NCBI GenBank assembly: GCA_963665925.1
Contig: OY762511.1
Span: 2,604,001 to 2,668,000, forward strand
Reading direction: 5' to 3'
Source: G963665925 sp963665925
GTDB lineage: Bacteria > Bacillota > Clostridia > Peptostreptococcales > Acidaminobacteraceae
Length of the DNA stretch: 64,000 nt
Part shown: in pieces, positions 1 to 8,281 of the stretch
Layout: each line of letters opens with the position of its first letter
Position numbering within the stretch: the first letter of the stretch is position 1
Made by a program: the position numbers and the translations under genes
Notes under the pieces: generated by a model
Database searches by the model: none
Seen by the model: the letters and a program-made list of their open reading frames with translations, nothing else
Told to the model about the DNA's origin: nothing

Positions 1-134
1 CTTTTTCAACGTGTGCACTTCAAATACACTATCAGACAATACACTGTTAGAAAAGGAATCTGAAAAATTTTAATTAAGTTTAGCAGTTTTTATAGCAGAA
101 TGATGTCACTTCGCGTGGATTGGGTAAAGTTTTC

Positions 135-143
135 TGGTATAAT
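135..143 (+). promoter_or_regulatory. Extended -10 promoter of the methyltransferase gene
   Basis: TGGTATAAT matches the extended -10 consensus TGnTATAAT, about 34 bases before the chosen start. No good -35 box is visible at the usual distance, as is common for extended -10 promoters. Nothing else is recognised in the first 130 bases of the window. Confidence 0.6.
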
Positions 144-176
144 ACTTTTGAATATTTTAGCTTTAGGAGAATGATT

Positions 177-1193
177 ATGAAATATGCAATATTGAGGTAT
201 CCTCACCAAAACAGCCGTTACTATGCATCGACACAGAAGCTGCTTGAAAATGAATTTACAATCCTGTGCAGTGCATTGCAAATGAATGTTTCGAGTCTGC
301 AGTATGAAAGCATTGGCGGGCTTGAACTCTTAACCTTTGAAACAGCGTCTCTTGAAGGCATGATGCTTGACGCTGTTCAGAGGCTTTCGTCACTATTTGC
401 ACTCTTTCGCGTTGAAGCCGGTGGCCTCGTGCCCATGAATGAAGGCAAGAAAACCTACTTCCCAAGAGATATGTCAAGCATTTTGAAATACGCTGGAAAA
501 ACCAATGAGGATTTCACAGCCATGATGATCAATGTGGGGGTGTTCGCAAGTGCTTTTGCTGACCGGTTTAGGGAAGCGCTGAATATTTTCGATCCTATGT
601 GCGGCAGAGGAACAACCCTTTATGAAGGTCTGATCATGGGGTATAACGTCAGTGGTGTGGAAATCAAGAAAACCGAATGTCAGGAAATCGACAAGTATAT
701 GAAGCGGTATTTGAAGTATCATAAATTCAAGCACGACGCTTCCCATCAGACCATTCATACAAAAGATGGAAAAGGTATCAAATATACAATCGAAACTGCG
801 GATACAACAGACCATTTCAAGGAAAAGGATCGAAGAAGCATTCAGTTTGCCAATGGCAATACCCTGCATGCCAATGATTTTTATAAAAAGCAGTCCTTCC
901 ACGTTATTGTCACCGATGTCCCATACGGCGTTCAGCACAGCGGCACATCGAAGTCCAAGCCGGTGGATATGCTGAAACTGCTTTCTGAGGCGGCTAATGC
1001 CTGGCATAAGGTCCTGAAAAAGGGTGGCACAGTTGTGATTTCATTCAACGCCTACACCCTGGACAAGAAGGCTCTTGGGGCTGCATTTGAGTCAGCGGGA
1101 TATGAAGTCTTAAACGAAGGGGTTTACGCTGAATTTGAGCACTGGGTAGAGCAGGCAGTAAGCAGAGATATACTTGTTGCCAGAAAAAAATAA
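177..1193 (+). CDS. TRM11-type RNA (or DNA) methyltransferase
   Basis: A 338-residue predicted SAM-dependent methyltransferase of the Trm11/N6-adenine methylase superfamily. Motif I reads DPMCGRGTT (residues 139-147) and the catalytic loop is TDVPYG (246-251), a variant of the (D/N)PP(Y/F) motif in amino-methylating enzymes; Trm11 relatives methylate guanine N2 in tRNA. The N-terminal ~130 residues would be the substrate-recognition part, but no clear THUMP domain is seen. ATG 177 is chosen because AGGAGA ends at 170, six bases upstream; ATG 171 is too close to it. The gene is followed after 9 bases by a TPR gene, so the two are probably co-transcribed. The fold is secure; the substrate (tRNA, rRNA or DNA) is not. 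Confidence 0.8.
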   Translation: MKYAILRYPHQNSRYYASTQKLLENEFTILCSALQMNVSSLQYESIGGLELLTFETASLEGMMLDAVQRLSSLFALFRVEAGGLVPMNEGKKTYFPRDMSSILKYAGKTNEDFTAMMINVGVFASAFADRFREALNIFDPMCGRGTTLYEGLIMGYNVSGVEIKKTECQEIDKYMKRYLKYHKFKHDASHQTIHTKDGKGIKYTIETADTTDHFKEKDRRSIQFANGNTLHANDFYKKQSFHVIVTDVPYGVQHSGTSKSKPVDMLKLLSEAANAWHKVLKKGGTVVISFNAYTLDKKALGAAFESAGYEVLNEGVYAEFEHWVEQAVSRDILVARKK

Positions 1194-1202
1194 GGGGATA
1201 GC

Positions 1203-2111
1203 ATGAGCAGTGAAAACGACATATACAATTATAAATTGCTCGTCCATCAATTGATTGATGAAGGAAGCTATATAAAGGCCGCATCTGTATATGATCGGCT
1301 TTATAAGAAGGAGAAGGGCAACGTGGACCTTCTTTATGACATAGCCATGTTCTATCATGATTTTATCAACGAGAGACAGGCGCTTGCATATTACGATGAA
1401 ATCATTGAAATTGAAGAGAGTGAAGCTGGCGCCTATTATGGCAAGGCAATTATCTATGAAGAGCTGAACGATCTCGACGCTGCAGTAACGTGCTACAAAA
1501 AGGCGATTGAGTGGGACCCGGGCTATTATCTGGCACATCTTTATCTTGCCGATATTTATGACGGGATGCATAAGGATGCCTTAGCGGAAGTGCATTTGAA
1601 ACAGGCAATCAAATATGCGCCAGATGAAGTGATGTGCTGGAATCATTACTGCTCGTTTTTAGAGACCAGAAGCCGTGATCAGGAAGCCATGGAATACGCT
1701 GAAAAAGCACTTGAAATTGAACCGGACCATTATTTGTCGCTCTTTAATAAGGGGGTACTCCTGGGTAAATGCGGAGATTTTGAAGGTGCGATTGCCTATT
1801 ATGATAAATCTATCATAAGCAGGCAGACTTATGCCTATGCCTATCTTAATTTGGCAGTAATCTATAAGCAGGAGAAGACGTTCGAAAAGGCCTATGAGGT
1901 TCTTACAAGTGCTATTCTGCACAACGATGATGTCAGTGTGCTCTATTACAACCGGGCAATCATGCTCGTGGCGCTGGGACGACTTGAACAGGCGGAAGAG
2001 GACGCTCTTATGTCTGTGCGCCTCAGTCCGAGTCTGAAAAAATACGCACTGATCGACAGAGAACTTAAAGGTATCTCTACAGATAGAATCCGTCAGGAAG
2101 ACGGCGAGTAA
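1203..2111 (+). CDS. Tetratricopeptide-repeat protein
   Basis: A 302-residue protein made almost wholly of TPR-like helical pairs. Repeats such as AGAYYGKAIIYEELNDLDAA and HYLSLFNKGVLLGKCGDFEG carry the W/Y-G-A-Y-A-P pattern of the family, and about seven or eight units can be counted from residue ~20 to 280. There is no signal peptide or membrane segment, so it is a cytoplasmic scaffold. TPR proteins mediate protein-protein contacts; the partner is unknown. It follows the methyltransferase gene by 9 bases with a GGGG-type ribosome site, suggesting a two-gene operon, and ends at a bidirectional terminator. Confidence 0.85.
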   Translation: MSSENDIYNYKLLVHQLIDEGSYIKAASVYDRLYKKEKGNVDLLYDIAMFYHDFINERQALAYYDEIIEIEESEAGAYYGKAIIYEELNDLDAAVTCYKKAIEWDPGYYLAHLYLADIYDGMHKDALAEVHLKQAIKYAPDEVMCWNHYCSFLETRSRDQEAMEYAEKALEIEPDHYLSLFNKGVLLGKCGDFEGAIAYYDKSIISRQTYAYAYLNLAVIYKQEKTFEKAYEVLTSAILHNDDVSVLYYNRAIMLVALGRLEQAEEDALMSVRLSPSLKKYALIDRELKGISTDRIRQEDGE

Positions 2112-2116
2112 ATAAG

Positions 2117-2166
2117 AATCCCCCTTGAAGGCTCATATTTCAATGAGCGCCTGCAAGGGGGATTTT
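2117..2166. terminator. Bidirectional terminator between TPR and OsmC genes
   Basis: AATCCCCCTTG (2117-2127) pairs perfectly with CAAGGGGGATT (2154-2164). A second small stem, GCTCAT/ATGAGC, lies inside. A T-run follows on the plus strand and the mirrored A/T run serves the minus strand. It separates two convergent genes. Confidence 0.85.
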
Positions 2167-2583
2167 CTATTCTACAGTTTTGATTTCGTAAGTGAGCTCA
2201 GATGCTTTCATAAGCATGGCACTCACGCCGCAATAGCGTTCTTGAGAAAGGTTGACAGCCTTTTCAAGTTTTTTCATTGGCAGATCTTTGCCTTTGAATG
2301 TATAAATCAGGTGGATCTTGTCATAGTATTTTGGATGTTCTTCTGTCATGCTTGCATCTACATCGATTTCGAATGTCTCGAACTCAACCTGCATCTTTTT
2401 CAGAATAGACACAACGTCCATGGCTGTACAGCCAGAAAGTGCATTGAGCAGCAGTGGTTTTGGAAGTGGTCCTCTGTTCTCGCCGCCAAAATTCGGGTCT
2501 GCATCCACAATGATTTTATGCCCGTTAAAATCAGTTTCAAAGGCCATGTTTTCAAGCCATTTAGTCGTTACCTTATGGTTCAT
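2167..2583 (-). CDS. OsmC/Ohr family protein
   Basis: A 138-residue predicted OsmC-family peroxiredoxin-like protein. The two family cysteines are present: Cys52 in SGCTAMDV and Cys118 in ERYCGVSAM. In characterised members these reduce organic hydroperoxides or other peroxides with dihydrolipoyl or similar donors. Length fits the family. The ATG at 2583 has GGGAG about eight bases upstream. It is a single gene, convergent with the TPR gene and divergent from the MocR regulator. The specific clade (OsmC, Ohr or YhfA-like) cannot be fixed by eye; the sequence looks most like the general OsmC branch. Role in oxidative stress is inferred from the family. Confidence 0.88.
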   Translation of the reverse strand: MNHKVTTKWLENMAFETDFNGHKIIVDADPNFGGENRGPLPKPLLLNALSGCTAMDVVSILKKMQVEFETFEIDVDASMTEEHPKYYDKIHLIYTFKGKDLPMKKLEKAVNLSQERYCGVSAMLMKASELTYEIKTVE

Positions 2584-2752
2584 GCATATTCTCCCTTCAT
2601 ATCCTTATTTATTGGAACTTCAATGTATATGATACCATAATTGGCTGAAAATAACCTTTCGTTACGCGAAATATTTAGGAAATAACTTGTTATTCCCATA
2701 TGGAACATGTTACCGTAAAAATAAGAAAGTAAGTGTATTTACGGGGGGAAAT

Positions 2753-4186
2753 ATGATTATAGACTGGAAACCAGATAAGGCAAGTCCTGTGCCGCTGTTC
2801 AGGCAGATTGTGGCGCACTTCGAAGAGGAAATACGAACGGGACGTTATAAGGCAGGTACACGGCTGCCATCACAGCGCACCTTGTCAGAATGTCTTGAAG
2901 TGAACAGGAGCACCATTTCACTTGCAATGGACGAACTCAAGGCACTTGAACTCATAGAAACAAAAGGGAAGGGCGGTACACGCGTTGTCGATGGTCTTTC
3001 AGATGTGGGATCCTTTGACTGGGGACATTATGTTGAAGAAAGCGTGTATTATCCCAATCGAAAAATTATCCAGCGGATCAACGAACTGGATTTTGACAGC
3101 AGCATCATTCGGCTCAGCTCTGGTGCGGCCATGCCTGAAAGTACGGAAATCACGAAGCTCAATGACCTGATTTACCAAGCATCGCAATCGGTGGACACCC
3201 TTGATTATACCGAGCCAAAGGGGCTTTTATCTCTACGTAAGGCGCTTTGCAGCTATCTCGAGGGTATAGGCATAGCTGTTGAACCAAAGGAAATCCTCAT
3301 CGTGAGTGGCGCGCTTCAGGCAATCCAGCTCATAGCGCTGGGGCTTTTGCAAAGGGGTTCCACGGCGCTCGTGGAGAAACCGTCTTACCTGTATTCTCTG
3401 AATATACTCAAGTCGCTCGACATGCGACGTCGGGGCATCCCCTGTGATGAAGGGGGACTTATCCCACAGGAGCTTTATAAGGCAAGACCGCGCAAGCACC
3501 ATTCTGTGCTTTATACCATTCCCAATTACCAGAATCCTACAGGGCGTATCATGAGCCTTGAGCGCCGTGAAGAGACCCTGAAGGTCTGTGAGGAGCTCAA
3601 TATTCCCATACTCGAAGACGATGTCTACAGGGAGCTCTGGCTGGACTGCCCGCCGCCACCGCCCTTAAAGGCACTGGAGTCCAAGGGACAGGTTTTATAT
3701 ATAGGGAGTGTTTCCAAGCATTTGAGTCCAGGGCTTCGCATCGGATGGATTGTCGGACCGGAAGCCGTTGTGGAAAGACTGAGTGATATAAAAATGCAGG
3801 TGGACTATGGGGCAAGTACCCTGTCTCAAATCGTAACAGAAAAGTGGCTGACCAGTCCATACAGGGAAACCGCCATGGACTCGATTCGTCATGCGCTGAA
3901 AAGACGAAGAGATGTCACCCTACAGGCCATGGACAAGTATATGTCAGATCTTGGTTCATGGGAAATTCCTGAGGGTGGTTTTTATATATGGATGAAAATG
4001 CATAAATCCTACTCCGAAGAGGTCCTGTTCAACCAGGCAATTGATGCAGGCGTGCTGATTTATCCCGGTCATGTTTATGGTTCAGATGATGCATGTACCA
4101 TCAGAATATCCTATTCGAGTGAAAGTGAAGAACGTCTAACGCAAGGAATACGAGTGCTTTCGAAAGTTATACGAAATATGGAATGA
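2753..4186 (+). CDS. MocR/PdxR-family transcriptional regulator
   Basis: A 477-residue fusion of an N-terminal GntR winged helix (residues ~12-80, with FRQIVAHFEEEIRTG and LPSQRTLSECLEVNRST) and a class I aminotransferase-like domain (~115-475). The PLP lysine is K322 in GSVSKHLSPGLR, and the PNYQNPTG motif is present, so cofactor binding looks intact. MocR proteins sense PLP adducts or amino acids and usually control a neighbouring amino-acid or vitamin B6 gene. Here the neighbour is a PLP-dependent racemase 125 bases downstream, the likely target. ATG 2753 follows GGGGGGAA; the upstream in-frame extension has no ribosome site. It is divergent from the OsmC gene. Confidence 0.9.
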   Translation: MIIDWKPDKASPVPLFRQIVAHFEEEIRTGRYKAGTRLPSQRTLSECLEVNRSTISLAMDELKALELIETKGKGGTRVVDGLSDVGSFDWGHYVEESVYYPNRKIIQRINELDFDSSIIRLSSGAAMPESTEITKLNDLIYQASQSVDTLDYTEPKGLLSLRKALCSYLEGIGIAVEPKEILIVSGALQAIQLIALGLLQRGSTALVEKPSYLYSLNILKSLDMRRRGIPCDEGGLIPQELYKARPRKHHSVLYTIPNYQNPTGRIMSLERREETLKVCEELNIPILEDDVYRELWLDCPPPPPLKALESKGQVLYIGSVSKHLSPGLRIGWIVGPEAVVERLSDIKMQVDYGASTLSQIVTEKWLTSPYRETAMDSIRHALKRRRDVTLQAMDKYMSDLGSWEIPEGGFYIWMKMHKSYSEEVLFNQAIDAGVLIYPGHVYGSDDACTIRISYSSESEERLTQGIRVLSKVIRNME

Positions 4187-4281
4187 TATGGTTGGCAGGG
4201 TGTTTCAAATATGGTCCCTTTTATGGTTGGGAGTAAATAAACGATTATGGAGGGTGTATTTATTCGCAGAGTCTGTATAAT
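4187..4281 (+). promoter_or_regulatory. Racemase promoter region with direct repeats
   Basis: TATGGTTGGCAG (4187-4198) and TATGGTTGGGAG (4222-4233) are direct repeats matching at 11 of 12 positions and spaced 35 bases. Further TATGG copies occur near 4210 and 4245. A TATAAT box lies at 4276-4281. MocR regulators are known to bind direct repeats near the promoter of an adjacent gene, so this is a candidate operator. Confidence 0.45.
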
Positions 4282-4311
4282 CTTACACAAACAAGTGTGG
4301 GGGGAATTACG

Positions 4312-5391
4312 ATGACTTATCCGAATTTGATCATTCGACTAGACTATATCAAACAAAATGCCAAGAGCATTTCTGGTGCCTGTGCAGATAAGGGCATTCA
4401 TGTCTGCGGTATTGTAAAGGGCATGCACAGTGACCCGAAGGTTGCAAAAGCCATGCTGGAAGGCGGTGTCAGCCAAATTGGAGACGCGAGACTTATGAAT
4501 CTCAAGCGCCTGAGGGAAGAAGGCGTAAGTGTGCCACTGCTGCTTACACGAATTCCAATGCTGTCAGAGGTAGAAGCCCTGGTTCAGCATGCGGATATTA
4601 GCCTGAACTCTGAAATGACAACCATTCGAGCAATCAATGCAGCGTGTCTGGCGCATAATAGGACACATCAGGTTGTTCTCATGTGTGATCTGGGAGACTT
4701 GCGTGAAGGCTATTTCGATAAGGAAGAACTCATTGCCAGTGCGGTTGAAATTGAAAATATGGAGGGCGCCAAGCTGGGCGGTGTCGGAACGAACTTGGGC
4801 TGCTACGGCTCAATCAAACCAAACAGCGAAAATCTGAATGCCCTTGTGGCCCTGGCAAATGCCATAGAAGAACGTATTGGAAGAAAGCTTGACATCGTTT
4901 CTGGAGGCGCGACATCTACACTGCCTATGGTGCTGGACGGAAGTGTGCCAAAGGGAGTTAACCACCTGCGTATTGGAGAAGCCATACTTCTGGCTAGAGA
5001 TTTGCCGGATATTTGGAGGGTGGAACTTCCGAATACCCATATGGATACCATTAAGGTTGAGGCTCAAATCGTTGAAATCAAGAGAAAGCCAAGCTACCCG
5101 GTGGGAGAAATATTCATTGACGCATTTGGAAACAGACCTGAATATGAGGACAGGGGATGGGAAACGCGTGCCATTCTGGCTCTGGGCAGACAGGATTTTG
5201 CCATGATGGAACAGCTGATTCCAAGTGATACAGATGTAAAGCTTGTGGGCTGCAGCTCTGATCACTTGATTGTCTCCATTTCAGGTGGGTCTGACTATGC
5301 GGTTGGCGATGTGCTCGCCTTTGAAATGTATTATGGTCCTATGCTGTTTTTAAGTGGCGCTGATCATATTCGAAAGACTTTTGTTCATTAA
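4312..5391 (+). CDS. Alanine/ornithine racemase-family PLP enzyme
   Basis: A 359-residue predicted fold-III PLP-dependent amino acid racemase of the Orr/YhfX group. The PLP lysine is K36 in CGIVKGMHSDP, at the end of the first TIM-barrel strand. LGGVGTNLGCYG and SGGATSTLP are further barrel-loop motifs of the group. Characterised relatives include ornithine racemase of amino-acid-fermenting clostridia, but no ornithine aminomutase or reductase genes lie nearby, so substrate is open. ATG 4312 follows GGGGGGAA; the GTG at 4297 lies in the ribosome site. The adjacent MocR regulator and direct repeats suggest amino-acid-responsive control. Cytoplasmic; no signal peptide. Confidence 0.82.
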   Translation: MTYPNLIIRLDYIKQNAKSISGACADKGIHVCGIVKGMHSDPKVAKAMLEGGVSQIGDARLMNLKRLREEGVSVPLLLTRIPMLSEVEALVQHADISLNSEMTTIRAINAACLAHNRTHQVVLMCDLGDLREGYFDKEELIASAVEIENMEGAKLGGVGTNLGCYGSIKPNSENLNALVALANAIEERIGRKLDIVSGGATSTLPMVLDGSVPKGVNHLRIGEAILLARDLPDIWRVELPNTHMDTIKVEAQIVEIKRKPSYPVGEIFIDAFGNRPEYEDRGWETRAILALGRQDFAMMEQLIPSDTDVKLVGCSSDHLIVSISGGSDYAVGDVLAFEMYYGPMLFLSGADHIRKTFVH

Positions 5392-5428
5392 GATGTCTTG
5401 GCCCTGCATCTGCTTGTTCTCAAATATG

Positions 5429-5437
5429 TGGTATAAT
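5429..5437 (+). promoter_or_regulatory. Extended -10 promoter of the VOC gene
   Basis: TGGTATAAT (5429-5437) is an extended -10 element 28 bases before the ATG at 5466, which has an excellent GAGGAGG ribosome site. The -35 region is weak. Confidence 0.6.
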
Positions 5438-5465
5438 GGCATAAAATAAAACGAGGAGGCAGTAT

Positions 5466-5828
5466 ATGAGCTTTTTATGGACAACACTGATGGTTAAGGA
5501 TATGGACCAGTCACTCGACTTTTACACGAAAGTTGTGGGACTTCCACTCAATAGACGATTTGAGAATGGCACAATGGAACTGGCCTTTCTAGGAAATGGT
5601 GAGACAGAAGTCGAACTGATTTGCGACGTGAAATGCACACCTGAGTTTACCCACTATGCATCAATGGGATTCAAGACAGAATCTGCTTCAAAGAAGATTG
5701 CAGAGCTGAAGGAAATGGGGATTGATGTGTTCGATGGCCCCTATGCACCCAATCCTTTCATGGAGTATTTTTTCATACTGGATCCAAATGGCTTCAAAAT
5801 TCAATTTGTTGAAGACAAAAGAGGGTAA
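5466..5828 (+). CDS. VOC-superfamily (glyoxalase-like) protein
   Basis: A 120-residue predicted vicinal-oxygen-chelate protein with two beta-alpha-beta-beta-beta modules. Visible marks are the start WTTLMVKDMDQSLDFYTKVVG, the acidic metal-site residue in EVELICD, and the final DPNGFKIQFVE typical of lactoylglutathione lyase-like members. Members are metal-dependent glyoxalases, dioxygenases or drug-binding proteins, so the substrate is not defined. The gene is monocistronic: its own extended -10 promoter lies upstream and a terminator follows the stop. Confidence 0.85.
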   Translation: MSFLWTTLMVKDMDQSLDFYTKVVGLPLNRRFENGTMELAFLGNGETEVELICDVKCTPEFTHYASMGFKTESASKKIAELKEMGIDVFDGPYAPNPFMEYFFILDPNGFKIQFVEDKRG

Positions 5829-5858
5829 ACTTTTTACCAAAAGCATATGCAGCTCTTA

Positions 5859-5906
5859 CAAGCACCTGTTTCGAAAATCGCTTCGAACGGGTGCTTTTGT
5901 TCTTTC
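5859..5906 (+). terminator. Terminator after the VOC gene
   Basis: AGCACCTGTTTCGAA (5861-5875) pairs with TTCGAACGGGTGCT (5882-5895) with one bulge, followed by a T-rich tail TTTGTTCTTTC. Confidence 0.8.
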
Positions 5907-6017
5907 AAGGTTTGAGAATAAATTGGTTACAAAACTATTTTCTGCACCATCTCTTGTGAATTTTATAATTCTTTAGGGTAATAATGTAAAAATGGTAAAG
6001 ATTTGTGGAGGATATCT

Positions 6018-6524
6018 ATGGTGCGTAGCTTGTTGAACTATATACTCAAATTCATAGCCTTATTCGTATTTTGGCTCATCCTGAGTGGCAACTTGGAATT
6101 TCGGAGTATTGTCATTGGTGTTCCTGCCGTTGCGTGCGTGCTTTTTGTATCAGATCTGAGCCTGCGTCATTATGCATCAAGGCATGTTTTCATTCAGTAC
6201 AATTATCACCTGGTCTGGTTTTTTGCCATTGTGCTGGTCGAAATATTCCGTGCAGCCTATCAGCATATCCAGCGTGTGCTTTCCGGAGAAGATAAGTCCG
6301 TCATATTTGATGTGGACTTATGTGTGCAGGATGAGTTTGCCATCGTGCTCATTGCCAATGCGATTACCCTGACACCGGGGACACTGACAATGCAGGTTCA
6401 TAATCAGACCCTGACCATACTTGGGTTTGCGGAATCGGACGAAGAAGTCATTCAGATTCGTGATACCATCATAAACAGATTTCAGAGACCCTTCATAGGA
6501 GGTGAGCCGGCATGCTTGAAATAA
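6018..6524 (+). CDS. mrpE: Na+/H+ antiporter subunit E (MrpE/MbhA-like)
   Basis: A 168-residue MnhE-family membrane protein and first gene of an eight-gene antiporter module. Two or three hydrophobic segments occupy residues ~8-75, followed by a cytoplasmic domain with the family motif ANAITLTPGTLTM. ATG 6018 is preceded by GGAGG (6007-6011); the TTG at 6003 lies upstream of that site and is rejected. It overlaps the next gene by 13 bases. Subunit E in Mrp complexes is thought to stabilise or modulate the complex rather than carry ions. Upstream DNA is A/T-rich with no confident promoter. Confidence 0.9.
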   Translation: MVRSLLNYILKFIALFVFWLILSGNLEFRSIVIGVPAVACVLFVSDLSLRHYASRHVFIQYNYHLVWFFAIVLVEIFRAAYQHIQRVLSGEDKSVIFDVDLCVQDEFAIVLIANAITLTPGTLTMQVHNQTLTILGFAESDEEVIQIRDTIINRFQRPFIGGEPACLK

Positions 6525-6769
6525 CACTATTCGTGATTTTTGTTTCCGTGTTCTCGCTGATCTACTATATGACCAGAAGCCAGTCCATATGGGAAAGAAT
6601 CATAGGCCTGAACCTGATTGTCATAAAAATTGTCCTCCTGATTACAGTGTATGCCGTCATGATTCAGTCAAATACAGTACTTGATATCGTGATTACCTAT
6701 AGCATCGTCGGCTTTATTTCAGTCACACTGCTTTCCAGGTTTTTGCTGAGAGGAGGTCGGTTGAAATGA
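6512..6769 (+). CDS. mrpF: Antiporter subunit F (MrpF/MbhB-like)
   Basis: An 85-residue protein with three predicted transmembrane helices, matching the length and pattern of MnhF/MrpF; the central helix DIVITYSIVGFISVTLLSRFL is characteristic. It starts inside the end of mrpE and overlaps mrpG by the ATGA arrangement, so translation is coupled. In Mrp and Mbh complexes this small subunit packs beside subunit G in the ion-translocating membrane arm. Confidence 0.9.
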   Translation: MLEITLFVIFVSVFSLIYYMTRSQSIWERIIGLNLIVIKIVLLITVYAVMIQSNTVLDIVITYSIVGFISVTLLSRFLLRGGRLK

Positions 6770-7101
6770 TATCGGACATGCTATTTATATTTTCCTGGTT
6801 TTTCATGCTTTTCGGCATATTTGGGCTCTTTCGATTGAGAGGGGTCTATACACGCATTCTTTCAAGTTCTAAAATTGATTCGGTGACCGTAATCACCCTC
6901 TTTATAGCACTCATGCTCAGAAGCGGGTTCACAGTTATGACCCTGAAGCTTAGCGTGGTGCTCGTGTTTTATCTAATGACCAATCCGGTTACCAATCAGA
7001 TCATTGCCAGCTCAGCCCTGCGCAATGGCGTGAAGGCAGACCGTTTCATCATGGATGTCGACAAGTTGGTCCAGTCAGGAGAGGAGGAGTCCGATGCTTG
7101 A
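6766..7101 (+). CDS. mrpG: Antiporter subunit G (MrpG/MbhC-like)
   Basis: A 111-residue protein with three hydrophobic segments. The hallmark of the MnhG/PhaG family is visible at the start (FMLFGIFGLFRLRGVYTRIL) and in the later MTNPVTNQIIASSALRNG, the near-universal NPV-to-A/H stretch of the family. Start and stop overlap both neighbours, the typical organisation of Mrp operons. Confidence in family is high; ion specificity (Na+, Li+ or K+ against H+) cannot be read from this subunit. Confidence 0.9.
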   Translation: MISDMLFIFSWFFMLFGIFGLFRLRGVYTRILSSSKIDSVTVITLFIALMLRSGFTVMTLKLSVVLVFYLMTNPVTNQIIASSALRNGVKADRFIMDVDKLVQSGEEESDA

Positions 7102-7648
7102 TACACTCCTGTTCTCGGTGATTGTCATTTTGGCAGTGGTTGTAATACGTACAAATAATAATCTTTTACTGATTATGTACTTCTCGCTATTCTCCTTCGC
7201 TTCCGCTGCGGCCTATTTCGTCATGCACGCACCGGATATTGCCCTTGCTGAGGTTGCCATAGGCTCTGCATTTATTCCACTGGTTTACCTGATAACCATT
7301 GGCAAGCAGAAGGTTTTTACAGTTGTTTTTTTCGATGGCGAAGTGGGGGAGCACGGCTCTTTGGATTTTGAGACCATTCGTAGATTCTACATTGTTCTCG
7401 ATAAATTTTGCATTGACTACGGATTGAGCCTCAACCTGATCAACAGGCCAACACGCTACAATACAACTGTTCACGGGGTATTCAGACCGGGGAATATTGA
7501 TCTGATCTGTGTTTTTTCACCAGAGACAGAATGTATTGAAGTACGTGGCAATGCGTCAAATATGATGCTTAACAACCTAGAGGTGCGTCTTCATGAAGAT
7601 GGACACATACTGTGGAAGAGGGTGACAGATAATGAAGCCGAAATATAG
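7094..7648 (+). CDS. MbhD-like DUF4040 subunit with a soluble C-terminal extension
   Basis: A 184-residue protein. Residues ~1-75 are three transmembrane helices of the DUF4040 (MrpA C-terminal/MbhD) domain with the diagnostic APDIALAEVAIG motif. Residues ~85-184 form an additional hydrophilic region (from DGEVGEHGSLDF onward) that I do not recognise; typical MbhD-type subunits are only about 100 residues. ATG 7094 follows GAGGAGGAG and replaces an earlier in-frame ATG with no ribosome site. The next gene begins 17 bases before its stop. The membrane half supplies part of what is the C-terminus of MrpA in seven-subunit Mrp systems; the role of the tail is unknown. Confidence 0.8.
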   Translation: MLDTLLFSVIVILAVVVIRTNNNLLLIMYFSLFSFASAAAYFVMHAPDIALAEVAIGSAFIPLVYLITIGKQKVFTVVFFDGEVGEHGSLDFETIRRFYIVLDKFCIDYGLSLNLINRPTRYNTTVHGVFRPGNIDLICVFSPETECIEVRGNASNMMLNNLEVRLHEDGHILWKRVTDNEAEI

Positions 7649-7907
7649 AGGGTATTTGACTTGGGCGCTCATCGTCCTCATTGCCTTTTTGTTTATCTAC
7701 AAGATGCTTCCAGAGCTTGATGCATACAGTTCGACAAGCTATGACTATTATTCTGTCAATACCTTCGCGGAGGTGGGATCGAAAAACATGGTCACCGGAA
7801 TTTATCTGGATTACCGCCTGTTCGATTCACTGCTGGAAGCTGGAATTCTTTTCGTCGTTACAGCGGGCATTCTCTTTATGAGTAAAAAGGATGAGGAGGT
7901 GCGCTGA
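7632..7907 (+). CDS. MbhE-like small antiporter subunit
   Basis: A 91-residue protein with an N-terminal helix (~9-27) and a C-terminal helix (~65-84) around a short external loop, the layout of MbhE, corresponding to the last part of MrpA in fused systems. It overlaps the preceding gene and its stop overlaps the next ATG by one base. The assignment rests on size, topology and position in the invariant D-E-F order of Mbh-type modules rather than on a strong sequence motif. Confidence 0.7.
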   Translation: MKPKYRGYLTWALIVLIAFLFIYKMLPELDAYSSTSYDYYSVNTFAEVGSKNMVTGIYLDYRLFDSLLEAGILFVVTAGILFMSKKDEEVR

Positions 7908-8281
7908 TGACGAGAACCTATACACTGCTTAGAATTGTAAGCCGATTTATCCTGCCCTTTGTCCTCCTCTTTGGCGTATACATCGTCCTAAATGGCGATC
8001 TTTCGCCAGGGGGCGGGTTTCAGGGCGGTGTGGTCCTTGCATCCTCCTTCATCTTGCTGTACTTTATCGGTGATGTAAACAAGCTGAACACTTCAAAGAT
8101 TATTCGACTTGAGAAAATGCTCTTCTTGGTGCTGGTCATATTGACTTTTCTTAGCAGGGAAAACAGCATTAATGTGCATCATGTGTTCTATCTGGTCGCG
8201 CTCAATACCATAATCGGCATCAAGGTTACGCTTGGAATTGGTGCCATTATCATGATTTTTCTAGAGGAGGGAGATTTATGA
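7907..8281 (+). CDS. mrpB: Antiporter subunit B (MrpB/MbhF-like)
   Basis: A 124-residue MnhB-family protein with four hydrophobic segments. The signature LNGDLSPGGGFQGGVVLASS (residues ~27-46) is the family's conserved loop. The later helix-loop NTIIGIKVTLGIGAIIMIFL is also typical. The gene is coupled by one- and four-base overlaps to both neighbours. In solved Mrp/Mbh structures this subunit lines a proposed sodium path next to MrpA/D-type subunits. Confidence 0.92.
   Translation: MTRTYTLLRIVSRFILPFVLLFGVYIVLNGDLSPGGGFQGGVVLASSFILLYFIGDVNKLNTSKIIRLEKMLFLVLVILTFLSRENSINVHHVFYLVALNTIIGIKVTLGIGAIIMIFLEEGDL

Noticed and set aside
2125..2640. A 171-codon plus-strand frame over the OsmC gene
   Set aside because: It is antisense to OsmC, whose protein family and terminator are clear.
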